From NCBI RefSeq assembly GCF_021917145.1, contig NC_061068.1, forward strand, positions 11,106,975 to 11,170,974: a stretch of DNA of 64,000 nt. Direction: 5' to 3'. How positions within the stretch are numbered: the first letter of the stretch is position 1; every line of letters begins with the position of its first letter. This document shows positions 10,166-22,121 of the stretch, piece after piece. The DNA comes from Hypomesus transpacificus. Its lineage: Eukaryota; Chordata; Actinopteri; Osmeriformes; Osmeridae. The notes beneath the pieces are model-generated. The model made no database searches and was not told the origin of the DNA. It saw only the letters and a program-made list of their open reading frames with translations. The position numbers were made by a program, and so were the translations under genes.

Positions 10166-13163
10166 TCACTCATTTTTCAAATCACATAATTTAATAGTAC
10201 ACATATCTCCGAGCCAGAATCCTGGATAGAGGGGCTCACTGAATGTTGTCTCAGTCTTATAAAGTAACATCATAGTGCTTTTGGAAACCTCATAAAATGA
10301 CAATGTGCCTTCCTTGAATTTGATGTAAACCCCTATTTTGCGACTGTTGGGAGTTGCTATGAGTTGAACACTACCGGCATTGTGGCTCACGGAGTACGTT
10401 TTAGAAAGGTCCAGGCTCCAGGACATCTTATTGCCTCCGAAGGCAGACGATGGGCTGAGCGACCCTCTATCAAGTCCTTCGTAAGTTACAGCGATCTCAG
10501 CCTTCTCTCCGTCCACCTCCACCTCAAAGTAACAGTGCTCCGCCTGCAAGCCTTCTTTGCAGAGCACCTGGCGCCGCCGCGTAAAGCGACCAGCTTTAAA
10601 GGGCACAGGAACCGAGCTCTTGGTATTTTTAGGATCACATGTCACCATCTTTTTGTTGGTGGAGAGGAACAGGTCTTTATGGGCAGTGTCGGAGTCCAGA
10701 GTGAGCTCACAGGCACCTAAACATTGAAGAAACGGAGGGAGGTGATCATAATGTGACCGCAAACTTGGCTCAGTTGTCCTGAAACAGGCTTTTTGACGTG
10801 TGACAGGTGGGTGAGCTGAAGGTGTACAGAAAGGGAAAAGTTTTTACTCACACTGTAAGAATTCTGATCTGGTTTTTGGCACTCGTGTCTGGGTAGCTGG
10901 AGCAGACAGGATTTCAGGAACATCAGGAAATATGTCAACTGTAGAGTGAAGAGAGATACCAGAGTGACACACACTATTACATTATGTATTGCCAGATGTG
11001 ATGTCTTCAATGTATTTCCATGTAAGAACATTTCCAAGATAAGAGACAACATCAAGAAATGTTGCCCCAAAATGGGAAGACCTGTGGTCGCAGATTCTCC
11101 TACTGTCAAATCAGAATCCATCCCAATCTGGAGTAACATGGGAATCTTTACTTCCATTTATTGCAGAGATAGCAAAAGGGATACATTTAATTGCATGAAA
11201 GTAATCTGCAGGTGAAAAACACATGCAGCAAGAAAAAGATGACATTATTCCACAATCCCACCAACCCATTTGTGAGAGAGTGTTGATTTCCTTGTTGAAA
11301 AAAGCTTCCATTCTCCCTCCGATCTCCTCCACAGCTGCTCTCATGGCCTCAAATGGAGCGCTGATTGGAGACGAGGGCCAGTCCCTGGCCTCAGGACCGG
11401 TGGCCAGTGAGGACCATCTCTGCCAGCAGAATAAGAAGGCAGACACCTCATTATTTTAGCATCATCCTACTCATCATCATCATAATCATCACTGCTGGCT
11501 GTGCTAAGATTCCATTTGCAGTAATACCTGGAGAAAGTGGATGTCATCCTGTGTGCGAGAAAGCTGCTCCAGCTCAGCATGTCGCCTTCTCAGCACAGCC
11601 AACCACAGCACCCGTTCCTTCAGGGAGGTCTGAGCCTGCCCCTGGACAGCCTTCTCCTGGGCCCTGATCAGGTTCATCACGGTGGAGACGTGCCTCTGGA
11701 TAGAGTCAACCAGGCCAGCGAAGACCCCCTCACAGTGCTCCTCCTCAGCCCGGCCCCTCCCCTATCGGACACACAGAGCTTGGCATTGACATGGCTCAGA
11801 TGTGACTGTGCTTCCGTCATTCTGATAAGCAGTGATATTACGCATGAAAAATTCTGGAACATTTTATTTGAGGTCACCAGGTAGACGTCATGTCTTCAAA
11901 GATTCGACAGTAGGTCCATTTCATAAGTAGGATATCTCAGCTGGTTTAGCAGATCTTTTACTGTAGTAATATACAATTGACTTTAGCCATGGACGTTGAC
12001 CATTTTGAGTGAGCCAATAATAAATAATAATTTAAATAATTTTTGAAATACCTGTATTGTTGGATGGGTGGGCGGGGGGGGGGGGGTTTAATCATACCTT
12101 TAACCTCAAATAAGTCACATATTATGTATTAAGGAATACAATTAGTCCTGTACTGAGTACAGTGGAGTACAAACGCAAACCTCAGTCTGCTGCACGGTAT
12201 TCTTCAAGTGCTCCAGTTCCTTCTCTCCTCTCTGAATCATCCTGTCACATGACTTTGTTATGTCTGCCAGCTTTTCCTGTGGGCACATTTTCAGTCTCAA
12301 TCACTTCATGTAAAATATAGTATATACTATACTTGTATATTACATACATATTAACATTATACTTCTTCATCTGCATGTCAAATCCTCACTGAAATTTGAG
12401 GATGTAAATCAGCAGCACTTTTTGTGTTTCAATTCATTTCCCAAATTATTTTTCACATTATGGCGGCAAAAGCAATTGGGAATTTGAGCCTTTTCAATCC
12501 CTTTCAGCCGTTTTCAACCACCACTATAACTACACAAAAGTAAGCACAATAAGGCAGCCTGAGAACTGATGTACTGAACTTTCAATTTTTAGCGTTATTA
12601 CAGTGCTTTTCAGCAGATATATTCTTTGCAAAACCATTTACCTGTTTCTGCTTCCGTTGGTCGTTCACTGGCACGACAGTGTGCCCTCTGTGGTCGACGG
12701 CCGCACACAGAGTGCAGATGCACTGCTCTTCTTTGCAACAGTAAACCTCCATCAGTCTGTTGTGTTTCTGACATGCCCTTAAATCCCGGGCTTCAGATGT
12801 ACTGGTGGTGGACCTCTTTGGGGTGGACCTCTTTGGGTCTCCGTCAGCTGGACTGGCAAAAGCTGCTCCCCTCTTCCCCAGAGCAGCTGCCTCGGATCCA
12901 GACGCGGAATACCCCTCCATAGCCCTCACCAGCTCCGCCAGGGTGAGGTTCTTGAACAAGACAGGTCTGGAAGAGAAAGTGTGACTGCAAGTAGGACAAC
13001 AGGAACGCTCAAACAGAACTTCCACATCCCAGAACTCCTGGATACAAACGATGCAGAAACTGTGCCCACAGGGGATGGTTGCCGGGTCATGGAGAAAGTC
13101 CAAGCAGATGGCACAGCTGAGGTTGTCTTTGTTCACACAAATCGAGATGCGAGGCTGTGCCAT
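10166..13163 (-). CDS. finTRIM-like E3 ubiquitin ligase (RING, B-box, coiled coil, B30.2)
   Basis: Six minus-strand exons join in phase to 547 aa: 13163-12642, 12276-12181 (96 nt), 11761-11528 (234 nt), 11419-11266, 10938-10852 and 10716-10166 (stop TGA). The C3HC4 RING has C17, C20, C32, H34, C37, C40, C56 and C59. The B-box spans about residues 131-161 (CQKH, then CICTLC and DHRGH). Exons 2 and 3 are charged coiled coil. The last exon is a PRY-SPRY domain, about residues 365-547, with LSFYEVS and PLYPGFWLG. The 96- and 234-nt exons match the gene structure I know for teleost finTRIM genes. I chose the ATG at 13163 (MAQPRISI) because it fits the usual N-terminus; an in-frame ATG at 13199 adds 12 residues. 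The role is probably antiviral or immune ubiquitin ligation, with target binding through B30.2. Which finTRIM it is cannot be told here. Confidence 0.9.
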
Positions 13164-13199
13164 ATCTGGTGAAGTCTGAGTGAGTGAAAGGCAGTTCAT

Positions 13200-14059
13200 T
13201 TCCGCCTTTGCACCAGTTCAGTTTCGATTCTCTGTAAGTCCTTGATAGTAGTAGGAGTGTATTTGGAAGAAAGCCAACTCCACATCACTTAGTTCCTTAA
13301 CCCTTAACATGCAATATCAAAAGGCTGAAATGGTCAAACGGACATTTGATGGTTCAAGTAGTAAAACAAATGTATACATGTATACATTACTGTAGACTAC
13401 AATAAGCTATTTCATTTCTTAGATTTAAAACTCAAATACTTCAAATGAAGCTCACTGTTCCTCCTTCCTACTACACACATGCACACATTTGACCACATAC
13501 TTTTCATACTCATGCTAATACAGAGCAAAGAGTGGAAGCAGAAATGTACATCTGCGTTGAACTCCTGTGCAGTTTGTCCCCCTCTATGGGCTAGAAATGC
13601 TCCTTAAAGAACCAGGTGCCAAGGCCTCAGGGGGATGGCTCCTATGGTAAGGTTGAATCCTCAGTGTCCCTATTGAGTTGAGAGTGTAACTTCAATCTTT
13701 GTTTTCACATCAGTTTAACTTATACTATATGACACTATATGGATTTGTGTTTAAACTATCTTCTTGTTGGGTTGAAACCAAGTCTCAGCTTTTAACCGGT
13801 AATAGTGATGGACCTCAACCATATTCAATAGAAATGATTCTAAAAATAAAGAAATGCCTAGTCAACAAGAATTAGAGACATGTCGAATTGACATATTGAA
13901 TGATGCACATCAAAACACTCAGGTTCTGTTAATATTTCAAGATGCAACAGATCAAAATGGAATGTGGCACACAATAGATGAGTGTTTCAGTCTTCTATCA
14001 TGTATCGCGTTAGACGTGGAGTAAAGATGGTAAAGGCCGTAATGATTTCATAAACATTA
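13200..14059. other. Upstream flank of the TRIM gene
   Basis: AT-rich non-coding sequence. I see no clear TATA box, interferon-response element or exon. Confidence 0.4.
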
Positions 14060-14345
14060 CATTTACATTTGACATTTTGTTCATTCCTGAGACGCTTTCA
14101 TGGAAAGCAACAGTCCCTTTAGATCCCTATAGTGTTTACTGGCTCTGTCATCTGCTATGAACAACCGATGATTACGTTCCCTGTTGATAGAAGGGAACAG
14201 GTTTCAGCACAATACCCTGGTCATGTCATGGTGGTCATTGGTACGAATCAACGCAGTGTGAAATCATGAGCGATTTTCACCAGGGCAGTACATGCTTTGT
14301 ACCACCAGATGGCAGCAGTGATGCAGTTTTGACTGAGGACGTATT
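14060..14345. repeat. Dispersed repeat block, copy A
   Basis: This block aligns by eye with 14561-14845. Shared stretches include GAACAGGTTTCAGCACAAT, the CTCTGTCATCTGCTA/CTCTTTCATCTGCTA pair, and a TGGCAGCAGTGATGCAG motif near the end. Copies A and B are strongly diverged. Confidence 0.7.
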
Positions 14346-14560
14346 TTCCAGTGTAAACTGTCACCGAGGAGCCAAAACATCATGCCCACCTGCCCAGTAT
14401 GCAGTTGGTCCTCTGTGAGCCGCCAAAACAGCACCAGAAGCGAGGACTCGAAGGACTCCACAAAGGTGCCCTGTGGTATTTGACATCAAAACACTAGCAG
14501 CAGATCCTTCAAGTCCTGGAAGTCGCGAGGTGGAGTCAGAATTGTTTGCCCAGTACATCC
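14346..14560 (-). mobile_element. Tc1-like transposon fragment, transposase C-terminal end
   Basis: Read on the minus strand, this encodes the degraded end of a fish Tc1-like transposase, with VLAAHRGPTAYWAGGHDV close to the usual VLAAKGGPT-Y ending. It stops abruptly at 14560, where repeat copy B begins. Confidence 0.65.
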
Positions 14561-14845
14561 CACATATTTCCATTTCATTTAATTCATCAGATGCTTTCAG
14601 CTTAAACAACAGATGTCTACTAGTTACATTCCTAAAGTGCTTTCTGGCTCTTTCATCTGCTAAAAACAAGAGAGAACAGGTTTCAGCACAATATCCTGGC
14701 CGTGTCTTGTTACAAATCCTTGCGTGTCGTCATGAGAAAGTGTGATTTTTCAGGTTACCTGTGACCACAAAGCAGTATATGTTTTGCACCACCAATGGCA
14801 GCAGTGATGCAGCTCTGACTGAAGATGCCACCCTCTGAAGCACGG
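14561..14845. repeat. Dispersed repeat block, copy B
   Basis: The diverged second copy of the block at 14060-14345. It is again followed directly by a Tc1-like end, which suggests that the block and the transposon end were duplicated together. Confidence 0.7.
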
Positions 14846-15700
14846 ACTCGACAAGACCCCTGAAGGTGTCCTGTGGTGTTTAACAGCTGGAGCCCCCCCA
14901 AAAAAGTTTCATTAGACCCCCACCCTTTTTTCTTCATATTTATATCTAAATGTGTGAATTTAAAAGGATATTTTCAAATATTTATTCTGGGGGAACATGC
15001 CCCCAGACTCCCCTAGTTTTGCTGGGTCACAGGAAAAATAAAAGGTTTTATCTAGGGGCTTAGCCCCCCCAAAAGTGGGAACCTAGATTCACCCCTGGTG
15101 TCTAATACTAAATATTAGCAGTAAAACCTTCAAGTTCTGTAACATGTGAGGTGGAGCTGCAGTGGATCGGACTGGACTGGTCCAGTACATCCCACAGATG
15201 CTCAATGGGATTGAGATCTGGGGAATTTGAAGGCCAGGGCATGTCCCTGAACACTTCATCATGCTCCTCAAACCATCCCCAAACACTGTGCAGTGTGGCA
15301 GCCGGGCACATGATCTTGCTGAAAGAGGCCACTGCTGTCAGGGAAGACCATTTCCATGAGGAGGTTTACCTGATCTGCCATGATATTTAGGTAGATGGTC
15401 CATGTCAAATTGACATCCACCTGGATCCAGGGTTTCCTAGCAGAACATTGCCCAGAACATCACACTCCCTCCACTGGCTTGTCTCTTTCCCATAGTGCTT
15501 CCTGGTGCCACACCACTTCTGGCCTTTCTCCTGCTTCCAACACGCTGACTATGAGAACTGATTTTACACCAATCTAATCTACCAAGACCCTGACATATTC
15601 CCTTGGAGTCGGAGATGATCAACGTTGCTAACTTCACCTGTGAGGGATCATGATGTTTTGGCTTGTCAGTTAACATCTCGTATAGCAAATTTGATCAAAA
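14846..15700 (-). mobile_element. Tc1-like transposon relic with an insertion
   Basis: The minus strand holds broken transposase pieces. GKRQASGGSVMFWAMFC lies near 15437-15490 and PWPSNSPDLNPIEHLWDVL near 15200-15260; both are hallmark Tc1/mariner DDE motifs, in different frames. About 200 bp at roughly 14885-15095 interrupts the element. The insert has C-rich motifs (AGCCCCCCCAAAA) at both ends and is not recognised. The element is incomplete at its left end and clearly dead. Confidence 0.75.
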
Positions 15701-16680
15701 TGGACATCAAGTTAAATTAGTTATGGTAGATCTCCAATTCCCTCAACTACACTACTGACTAGTGAACTGTTAACCCATGGATCTCCCAGCTCTAAGAAGC
15801 AGGCAAATCTATTAGTCTATCAGACACAGCTGCTAACGCTCACGCATTGGCCCTGAGACACGCATTCACACGCTCACAACCCCGATCTACCTGTTGAGAC
15901 ACTCGTGATCGACTAGTTATGCTTTCAGAGACGGTGAGGGAGTTCAAGAGGGGGGTTCTGTCTGTGGAATTTTCGAAATGTTGTCATATTTGCGATGCTA
16001 CTTCAGAAGCCATCCCAGGCGCATTAGCCTATACCCACATTTCCCCTGCCTCGGGTAGGCGTATGTTATGAGCATTTATTTATTTATCTATAATTTTTTT
16101 GATAATGAAATAACCATATAACACAAATGGTATAAGAGCAATTAATCGTTGTTTTGATCCATATCCTTTATGCTGGTATAGAGGGGGAGAGATGTGCAAT
16201 GATTGGAGGTGTTATAATTTGTGTTATAATAACACAAGAAGACAGCAACAACATTTATTTTTTTAGCAGTGCTATGTATGTAGGCCTACTATCTTGACCA
16301 CACAGCAGCATGTTCTTTGAAGAAGACACTTGTGATGGGAAGTTCGGATCATTTTACGGACTCAGTTCTTTGAATCTCGTTCATTAATTTCTAAAACACT
16401 CAACCCCATTCTCTGAATCAAATGTTCAGTGGCCTAAACCCATTTTTCGAATTTGTCGTCGACACTATTTTGGTAAAACTCTTACCACATTCTCATTCGC
16501 TAAAAACATTTCGCCCTGTGATGCACTTGTGCTGCAAAATGGTAAACATGGGCGGCAAACAGTAAACACATCTACAACACAGTTGTCATCTGTAAAACAC
16601 AATGATTGTTCAATGAATGTCAGCTTTCACCGTGGTGTCCGTATACGAGAATAGTTAAACATCAACCAGCATATTCCTCT

Positions 16681-16770
16681 GTAAATGTTAATGTTTGCCT
16701 TCCAGCATACAGCCCCTTTCTCAACCCAATTGAAGATTTTTTTTCTCTGCATAGCGGTAGAAGGTCTATG
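16681..16770 (+). mobile_element. Second DDE transposase relic
   Basis: The plus strand encodes VCLPAYSPFLNPIEDFF, the conserved third-acidic-residue motif of a Tc1/mariner-IS630 type transposase. It differs from the family at 14846-15700. Nothing recognisable of the rest of the protein remains nearby. Confidence 0.55.
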
Positions 16771-16879
16771 ACTGAAACCTACCAGGGTACATTTCCTTCA
16801 GGCAATGGAATTGGCCTGTGCTAACATAGGTGTGGAGTGTTTTATTGGCTGGATCCAGCCTATAAAGAGGGTTTTTTCT

Positions 16880-17110
16880 TAGTTATTTTCAAATGTACAG
16901 TATTTGTATAGCCCTTTTATGTCACAGAGGGCTTCACATATGCCCATAGAACTGCCCCTCAGCCAAATTCGAGCTTCAAGGATGACAAGGAAAAATTCCC
17001 AGAAAAACTCACTTGAGGAGAAAGAAATTACAAGAACCTTGGGATCAGCAATTCAGTGAGGGATCCCCTCCTCCAGAGACGGTTGGCAAAGAGAGGTGTA
17101 CAGGCTAAAG
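16880..17110. repeat. Dispersed interspersed repeat, family not named
   Basis: This contains phrases common to a widespread fish repeat, such as CAGAGGGCTTCACA, GGATGACAAGGAAAAATTCCC and AGGGATCCCCTCCTCCAGAGACGG (split here by short gaps). I recall the type but cannot assign its class. Confidence 0.4.
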
Positions 17111-18324
17111 TCATAGGCTACATCAGGAACGTGTCAATGGGTGTTGAAACACCAAATTCCAGTGTTTCGAAATCAAAAATCAATCTTTATGAATATACTG
17201 TGTAAACATAAACAAATTATTCTTTACATGTAACTACATGCCCTGGATGCTGTGTTCTCAATTTTTGTGTGTTTTGTCTGATGATTGCTCCATGGTGTTT
17301 ATATATTGATTTGCTATGTTTAGGATCTGACAGCATTGTTGGATTTTGAGCACAGGTTTTGGTTTAGGGGCAAGTGTTTGATTTAGCCAGAAGAGTCAGA
17401 GGTTTTGGAAATGTAGTTTGAAGAAATGGTTGTGTGTTTACAGTTTTGAGAAAAGGGGTGACTGTTTCAATAAATGTGTTTTAACAACGAGTTATTCGTT
17501 CATTTCAACGGAGGGGGGGTTGCTCAACAACTGATAGGCTAACAATTCCCTAGCCTGAATACGTCCACTATTGCTAACATATACATATAAACTGGAAAAA
17601 ATAAAAAAAATTCTGCTTACAAAGCATCATGACACTGTATGATTTGAAATGATTCATTATCACACTAGCATTTAATTATCACGCCACACAATTATACCGC
17701 ACTGAACTGTAAGTAAAGTTACAAAAAAACTTGCAAAAATGACCAAAATAATAAAACCTGTGATCAATCAAATCAAAGATTGATGCAACCTGTAATCAAA
17801 GAACGAATTTCATTCACGTTTGATGAAAACAACTCCTCTCTGTTTTCTTTTCGGAGCGTTTGTATATTCATCACATGAAAAATGATCCAAAGACTCGTAG
17901 GCTACCCCCACCTAAATGACCGCTTTCAGCTATGTTGTCCGTTTTAATGAAGTGCATTGAGGCAATTTATTTTGAACACACGGACCTAGAACACTCTTTC
18001 GCACATGGCCATCATAATACAATTTGGGGGGGACACATCCCAGTTTTATCCATTAGGTGGAGCGTTTGCTCTAGATTTTTTAGCTTGGCACACGATAGAA
18101 CAATAGGTATGCCTAGGCTTCAATTAGGATAAGGGTCGATTGGGACACCAGGCTTGCGGAAGTAGCCTATTATCGATTGAATTAACTATGTCTATGGACA
18201 AGTTATGCAAAATGATTTGGTCTCACAATCTCTTCAAATGATAGGCAATAATCAAAGGGTGTCATTATCGAACCAGCATATTCCACCACCCCGAGACCAT
18301 CCGATATCTGAGTTTTATTGAACC
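17111..18324. other. AT-rich flank upstream of the GT6 gene
   Basis: No coding exon is visible. The sequence is AT-rich with probable old transposon debris. The GT6 promoter should lie in its last part, but I see no definite core promoter motif. Confidence 0.35.
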
Positions 18325-21300
18325 ATGAGGTAAGCAATGTCAAGTTTTCAAAATTCCTAGAAATTGGTGTTTGTCATGTTTAAATATAATTTTAAAAGGG
18401 TTTCTTTTATTTTCAGTAGGCATATTTACAAGTCAGTTTTAAAGTTTATCATCGTTGCTCCAGTGCTTCTTTTCTTGGCATACTTCACCCCTTCGTCCGT
18501 CAGGTTAGCAATCTCTTATTTATAACATATTGACACAATTTTGGTTTATTTACACCGTTTAATTGTTTCAAAAGTAGAAAAGGCACATGGTCATTATATA
18601 TGCTATAATGTCGATAACAGCCTGCGGTCAACTCTTCAGCGTATAGTTTTATTCTACACCGTGAAGAATGTTAAACGCAGGATTTTGTTTCCGCGTTGTA
18701 GGTACTTGGAAGGGCTTGTCCCAATGGATATATGTTTTTTACCAGGGGAAAAGTTGAAGTTGGACAACACTATAGATGCCTCTCTGAAACTTTGGTAGGC
18801 ATTCTTAATCAAATGTGTGTATGATGATATAATTCTTGCTTGTATTGCAAAGTGTTAACAATGTTATGACTCTCCCAGACTCTTCCAATGTTATACATCT
18901 TCCTTAAAGAAACAAGAAATGATGTTGTTGACACAATGGGGGGACTGGCTGTTTGTCAATGTTACGTTTCTTGTCCATATATTTAAATAAGATAATCCAA
19001 CATACAAAATGGAATCACATTATTAAGCTGATAGGAAATTGAATCACTGACACTGAAAAAATCTATGTATCTGCCGTAGATGAAAGCACTCTGCTAACCC
19101 TATTTAAAAAACAATGTAGGCCTAATTTAGGCAGCTAATAATAAAATGAGCCTAAGAGGCTGGTCAGATAGAGAAGATTCTGGGGGCCAGGGCCGATTAA
19201 ACATATTCAGTGAGATCTGTAGGCCTAATAGTTCTACAGTGGGCCATTATTTGACCCCCCCAAACAATGATAACCTATACACTCTAAAAAATGCTGGGTC
19301 ATTTTTTCCACCCATACGCTGGGTTGAGCCTGTTGGGTCATTTGGTTGGGTTATTTCCATGGTGCTGGGTAGTTTTTAGGCAGCCCAGCCGCTGGGTTAG
19401 TGGCTGAGTCATTCTCGGCGACAGTTGAAACAATGCAGATTGTCTTCTTCCTCTCTTTCACCCCTACGTCACCTGGTACCTTACCCAGCGGCTGCCTCAC
19501 TTTAACCCAGCTGCTGGTTTATCTGCAGCATAAACTTAACTTTGTCAACGGTCTTCTCAACGGCTCTTAAGTTTTGTACAGTCAGCAGGGTCCATGCACA
19601 ACGGCAGGGACATATTTTGCTCATTTACTAAAGGGTTATGTTATATCTGTTGTAGCCTACCTACCAAGACTAGGGACAGCAAAAATACTAAGTTAGAGGC
19701 ACCAACATATCGAACGGGTTCAGCCTGCGCCAATATAGAAATAGTGCATCATATTACCAATGAGCTAAAATGATTATTGTAACGATAACGTTTGTGTTAC
19801 TAAACCTACACCCATTTTTGTAAACAAAAAATGTGCCACTGCTTATGCATTATTTTCCTTCACAGGATGGTTTCCTCTGCAACATCAACCTTTTGGATGG
19901 CGACACCCCTTGCGATAACTTGTTCCTCTTGTCTGCAGGTACAGAACGGACGTCCAGACATGTACGGAATGGGGAGCGCCTATCATCTGGGAGGGCATGT
20001 TTGAACCTGATGACTATGACCGGGAGCATAAGAAAAACCACTCCTCTGTGGCTCTGACTGTCTTTGCTGTGGGAAGGTTGGTTAACATGACTCTGGAGTT
20101 ATGATGTCAAGTCTAAATGTCTCTATCTTTTTTGTTGGAGCCTTAGAAGACTACCTGTAATGGTTTTAGCTTTTCAGGGGTGTGAGTGTATAACAACCTT
20201 TTGTTTTTTTGGCATGTCTACACATTGAGAAGCAGTGGTGCAGTTCTTAACATATTGATTTATTGTTTAGTTCGGAGGTTGGGAAGACTCTGTTTTGTTA
20301 GCAGTGAGAAGGTTCGTTTTCATGTATTTCAACTTGCATAGTTAAGATAGTCTGTGTGTTTATCAGTTGATCTTCTCTAGAGTACCAGCAGAGAATGTCT
20401 AATATGGGGAGAACTGCCACTCTCGGGAACTTCCGGGTTCTGAACTGGTTGCAGTTCCACTCTAGTTCCATATGAGGGCGCAAATGGGCGAGTGCAGAAT
20501 GAATGGAGGTCTATGGAGCTATACCCCTCAAAATCCACTTCTCACAATATAATCTTTTGTCTAGTAATTAGAATGTTGAATTCAAAAGGGGAGGCAAATA
20601 AAATACAGACTGCTGGGTGTTAGATTTTTTTAAAGTCGCTTTTTTGTCTTAAAAATCCTTTTAAAATGTAAATGACGTCATACACCATACGTGTGACCAG
20701 AGATACTGCTTCACGTCAAGTTCTGGTCACTTCCTTTTTTCTCTCGAGGCATCGACAACACAGCTGACAGGTTAGGCTCTTTCTGTCAATACACATGCTA
20801 GAAAGAGTTTTGGTTTGCTAATGTTGTTGCTAATGCTCTGACGTTCTGGTTCTGCTTCGGATGCCATCAAGTGGAATTTCTGGTCGTAATCAGTCCTTCA
20901 CTAACCAATCAGCATTCATTAGCATTAGCATTCATTAGCATGTTATGGGCAAAAACGACTCACCCTGTAAGAAATCGAAAGGACATAAGTACTCGTTCAT
21001 TCAACTTTCGTCCATATTGAACATGCAAAAACTACAATCAAATCTGAGATTTCTCAACGACAATCAGGCAAGAGACAAATTTAGCCGTTTAGCTCCACAG
21101 ACTCCCATTCATTTTGCACTCGCTCGCGATCACCCCCAGTGGAACTCTGGTGGAACTCTGGTGGAACTGCAACCAAATTCGGTACAATGGGGCTTAATAG
21201 GGAGTCGAAAGGCTCTCCAGAGACGGGCTCTGGTACCAGCATTTTACAGTTCAACTTTCAATGTAGGATGGAATAATGCAGCACACCGTAATAAAGTAGC

Positions 21301-22016
21301 TCAATCTAATTGGTTCCCCTCCCAGGTATCTAGACGTGTATCTGGAGACCTTCCTCCTTTCTGCTGAGCTTCATTTTATGGTGGCTCTTCCTGTGACGTA
21401 CTATGTGTTCACGGACGCTCCTGCCAAAGTGCCCAACCTCCAGTTGGCTGAGGGGCGGAGGTTAAAGGTCATAAAGGTTCAGAAGCATTCTCGCTGGCAG
21501 GACGTCTCCATGATACGCATGAAGGCTGTCGCCAACGCCATCAACGACATCCGCCACACGAGCAGCTACGTCTTCTGCTTCGACGTGGACCAGCTGTTTG
21601 TCGGGAGGTTTGGCTCCGAGGCGCTGGGGGAGTCTGTGGCTCTGCTCCACGCCTACTACTATCATCGCCCCCGCCGTCTGTTCTCCTACGACCACAACCC
21701 CAGCTCCACGGCCTACATGAAGGCCGGGGCGGGCGACTTCTACTACCACGCCGCCGTGTTTGGGGGCACCTGGCAGAGCGTCTTGGCGCTGACGGAAAGC
21801 TGTTACCAAGCCATCCTGGAGGACAAGAGCCGAGGGGTGGAGGCACTGTGGCACGACGAGAGCCACCTGAACAAGTACCTGTGGCTCCACAAGCCCAGCA
21901 GGGTGCTGTCGCCAGAGTACTGCTGGGCCCCGGAAATCGGACGCCGCGGCGACATCCGGGTCAAGCGGCTGCTCTGGGCTGAGAAGCAGTACGACAGGCT
22001 GAGGGACGCCCCCTAG
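18325..22016 (+). CDS. a3galt2: Family GT6 alpha-1,3-galactosyltransferase (A3GALT2/GGTA1-like)
   Basis: Five exons join in phase to 337 aa: 18325-18329, 18417-18503, 18702-18794, 19939-20076 and 21326-22016 (stop TAG). The protein is a type II Golgi enzyme. A short basic N-terminus is followed by a hydrophobic anchor (LKFIIVAPVLLFLAYF, about residues 10-25) and a lumenal catalytic domain. Visible GT6 features are GAPIIWEGMF, YYVFTD, WQDVSM, the metal-binding DVD (194-196) and WHDESHLNK with the family's key Glu at 276. The donor-site triplet is HAA (249-251). Known alpha-1,3-galactosyltransferases (GGTA1, A3GALT2) have HAA there; ABO enzymes have LGG or MGA. UDP-galactose is therefore the likely donor, and a terminal galactose on a glycolipid or glycoprotein the acceptor. 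The C-terminus (EALWHDE, EIG) looks nearest A3GALT2. No break is visible. The first exon codes for under two residues, as in related genes. Confidence 0.88.
19277..19545. repeat. Dispersed TGCTGGGT-type repeat in the GT6 intron
   Basis: This begins with repeated ATGCTGGGT, ACGCTGGGTT and GTTGGGTCATTT motifs and ends with complementary AACCCAGC motifs. The pattern fits a widespread fish non-autonomous repeat. I cannot fix its exact ends or class. Confidence 0.5.
20399..21232. mobile_element. hAT-like MITE with long terminal inverted repeats
   Basis: The ends form long imperfect inverted repeats of roughly 120 bp. The left starts CAGAGAATGTCT and has GGTTGCAGTTCCAC. The right, reverse-complemented, starts CAGAGCCCGTCT and carries the same GGTTGCAGTTCCAC followed by GCGAGTGCA and AATGAATGG. 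The direct repeat GTACCAG flanks it (20392-20398 and 21233-21239), near the 8-bp target site of hAT elements. The interior has a 140-codon open frame at 20945-21367 with no transposase motif, which extends past the element, so it is non-autonomous. It lies in the last intron of the GT6 gene. Confidence 0.75.
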
Positions 22017-22096
22017 GGGTTCAGGTGATCCTGTGGGCTGCTTTGACGTAACATGGGGAGGGGGGATTCAAGGACTACTGGGATGTATCACACTAT

Positions 22097-22121
22097 TGTG
22101 TGTGTGTGTGTGTGTGTGTGT
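22097..22121. repeat. (TG)n microsatellite in the GT6 3' UTR
   Basis: A TG array 80 bp after the GT6 stop codon. Confidence 0.9.

Noticed and set aside
20945-21367. A 140-codon open frame in the GT6 intron
   Set aside because: It starts inside the MITE and crosses its right end into the next GT6 exon in another frame; no motif seen.
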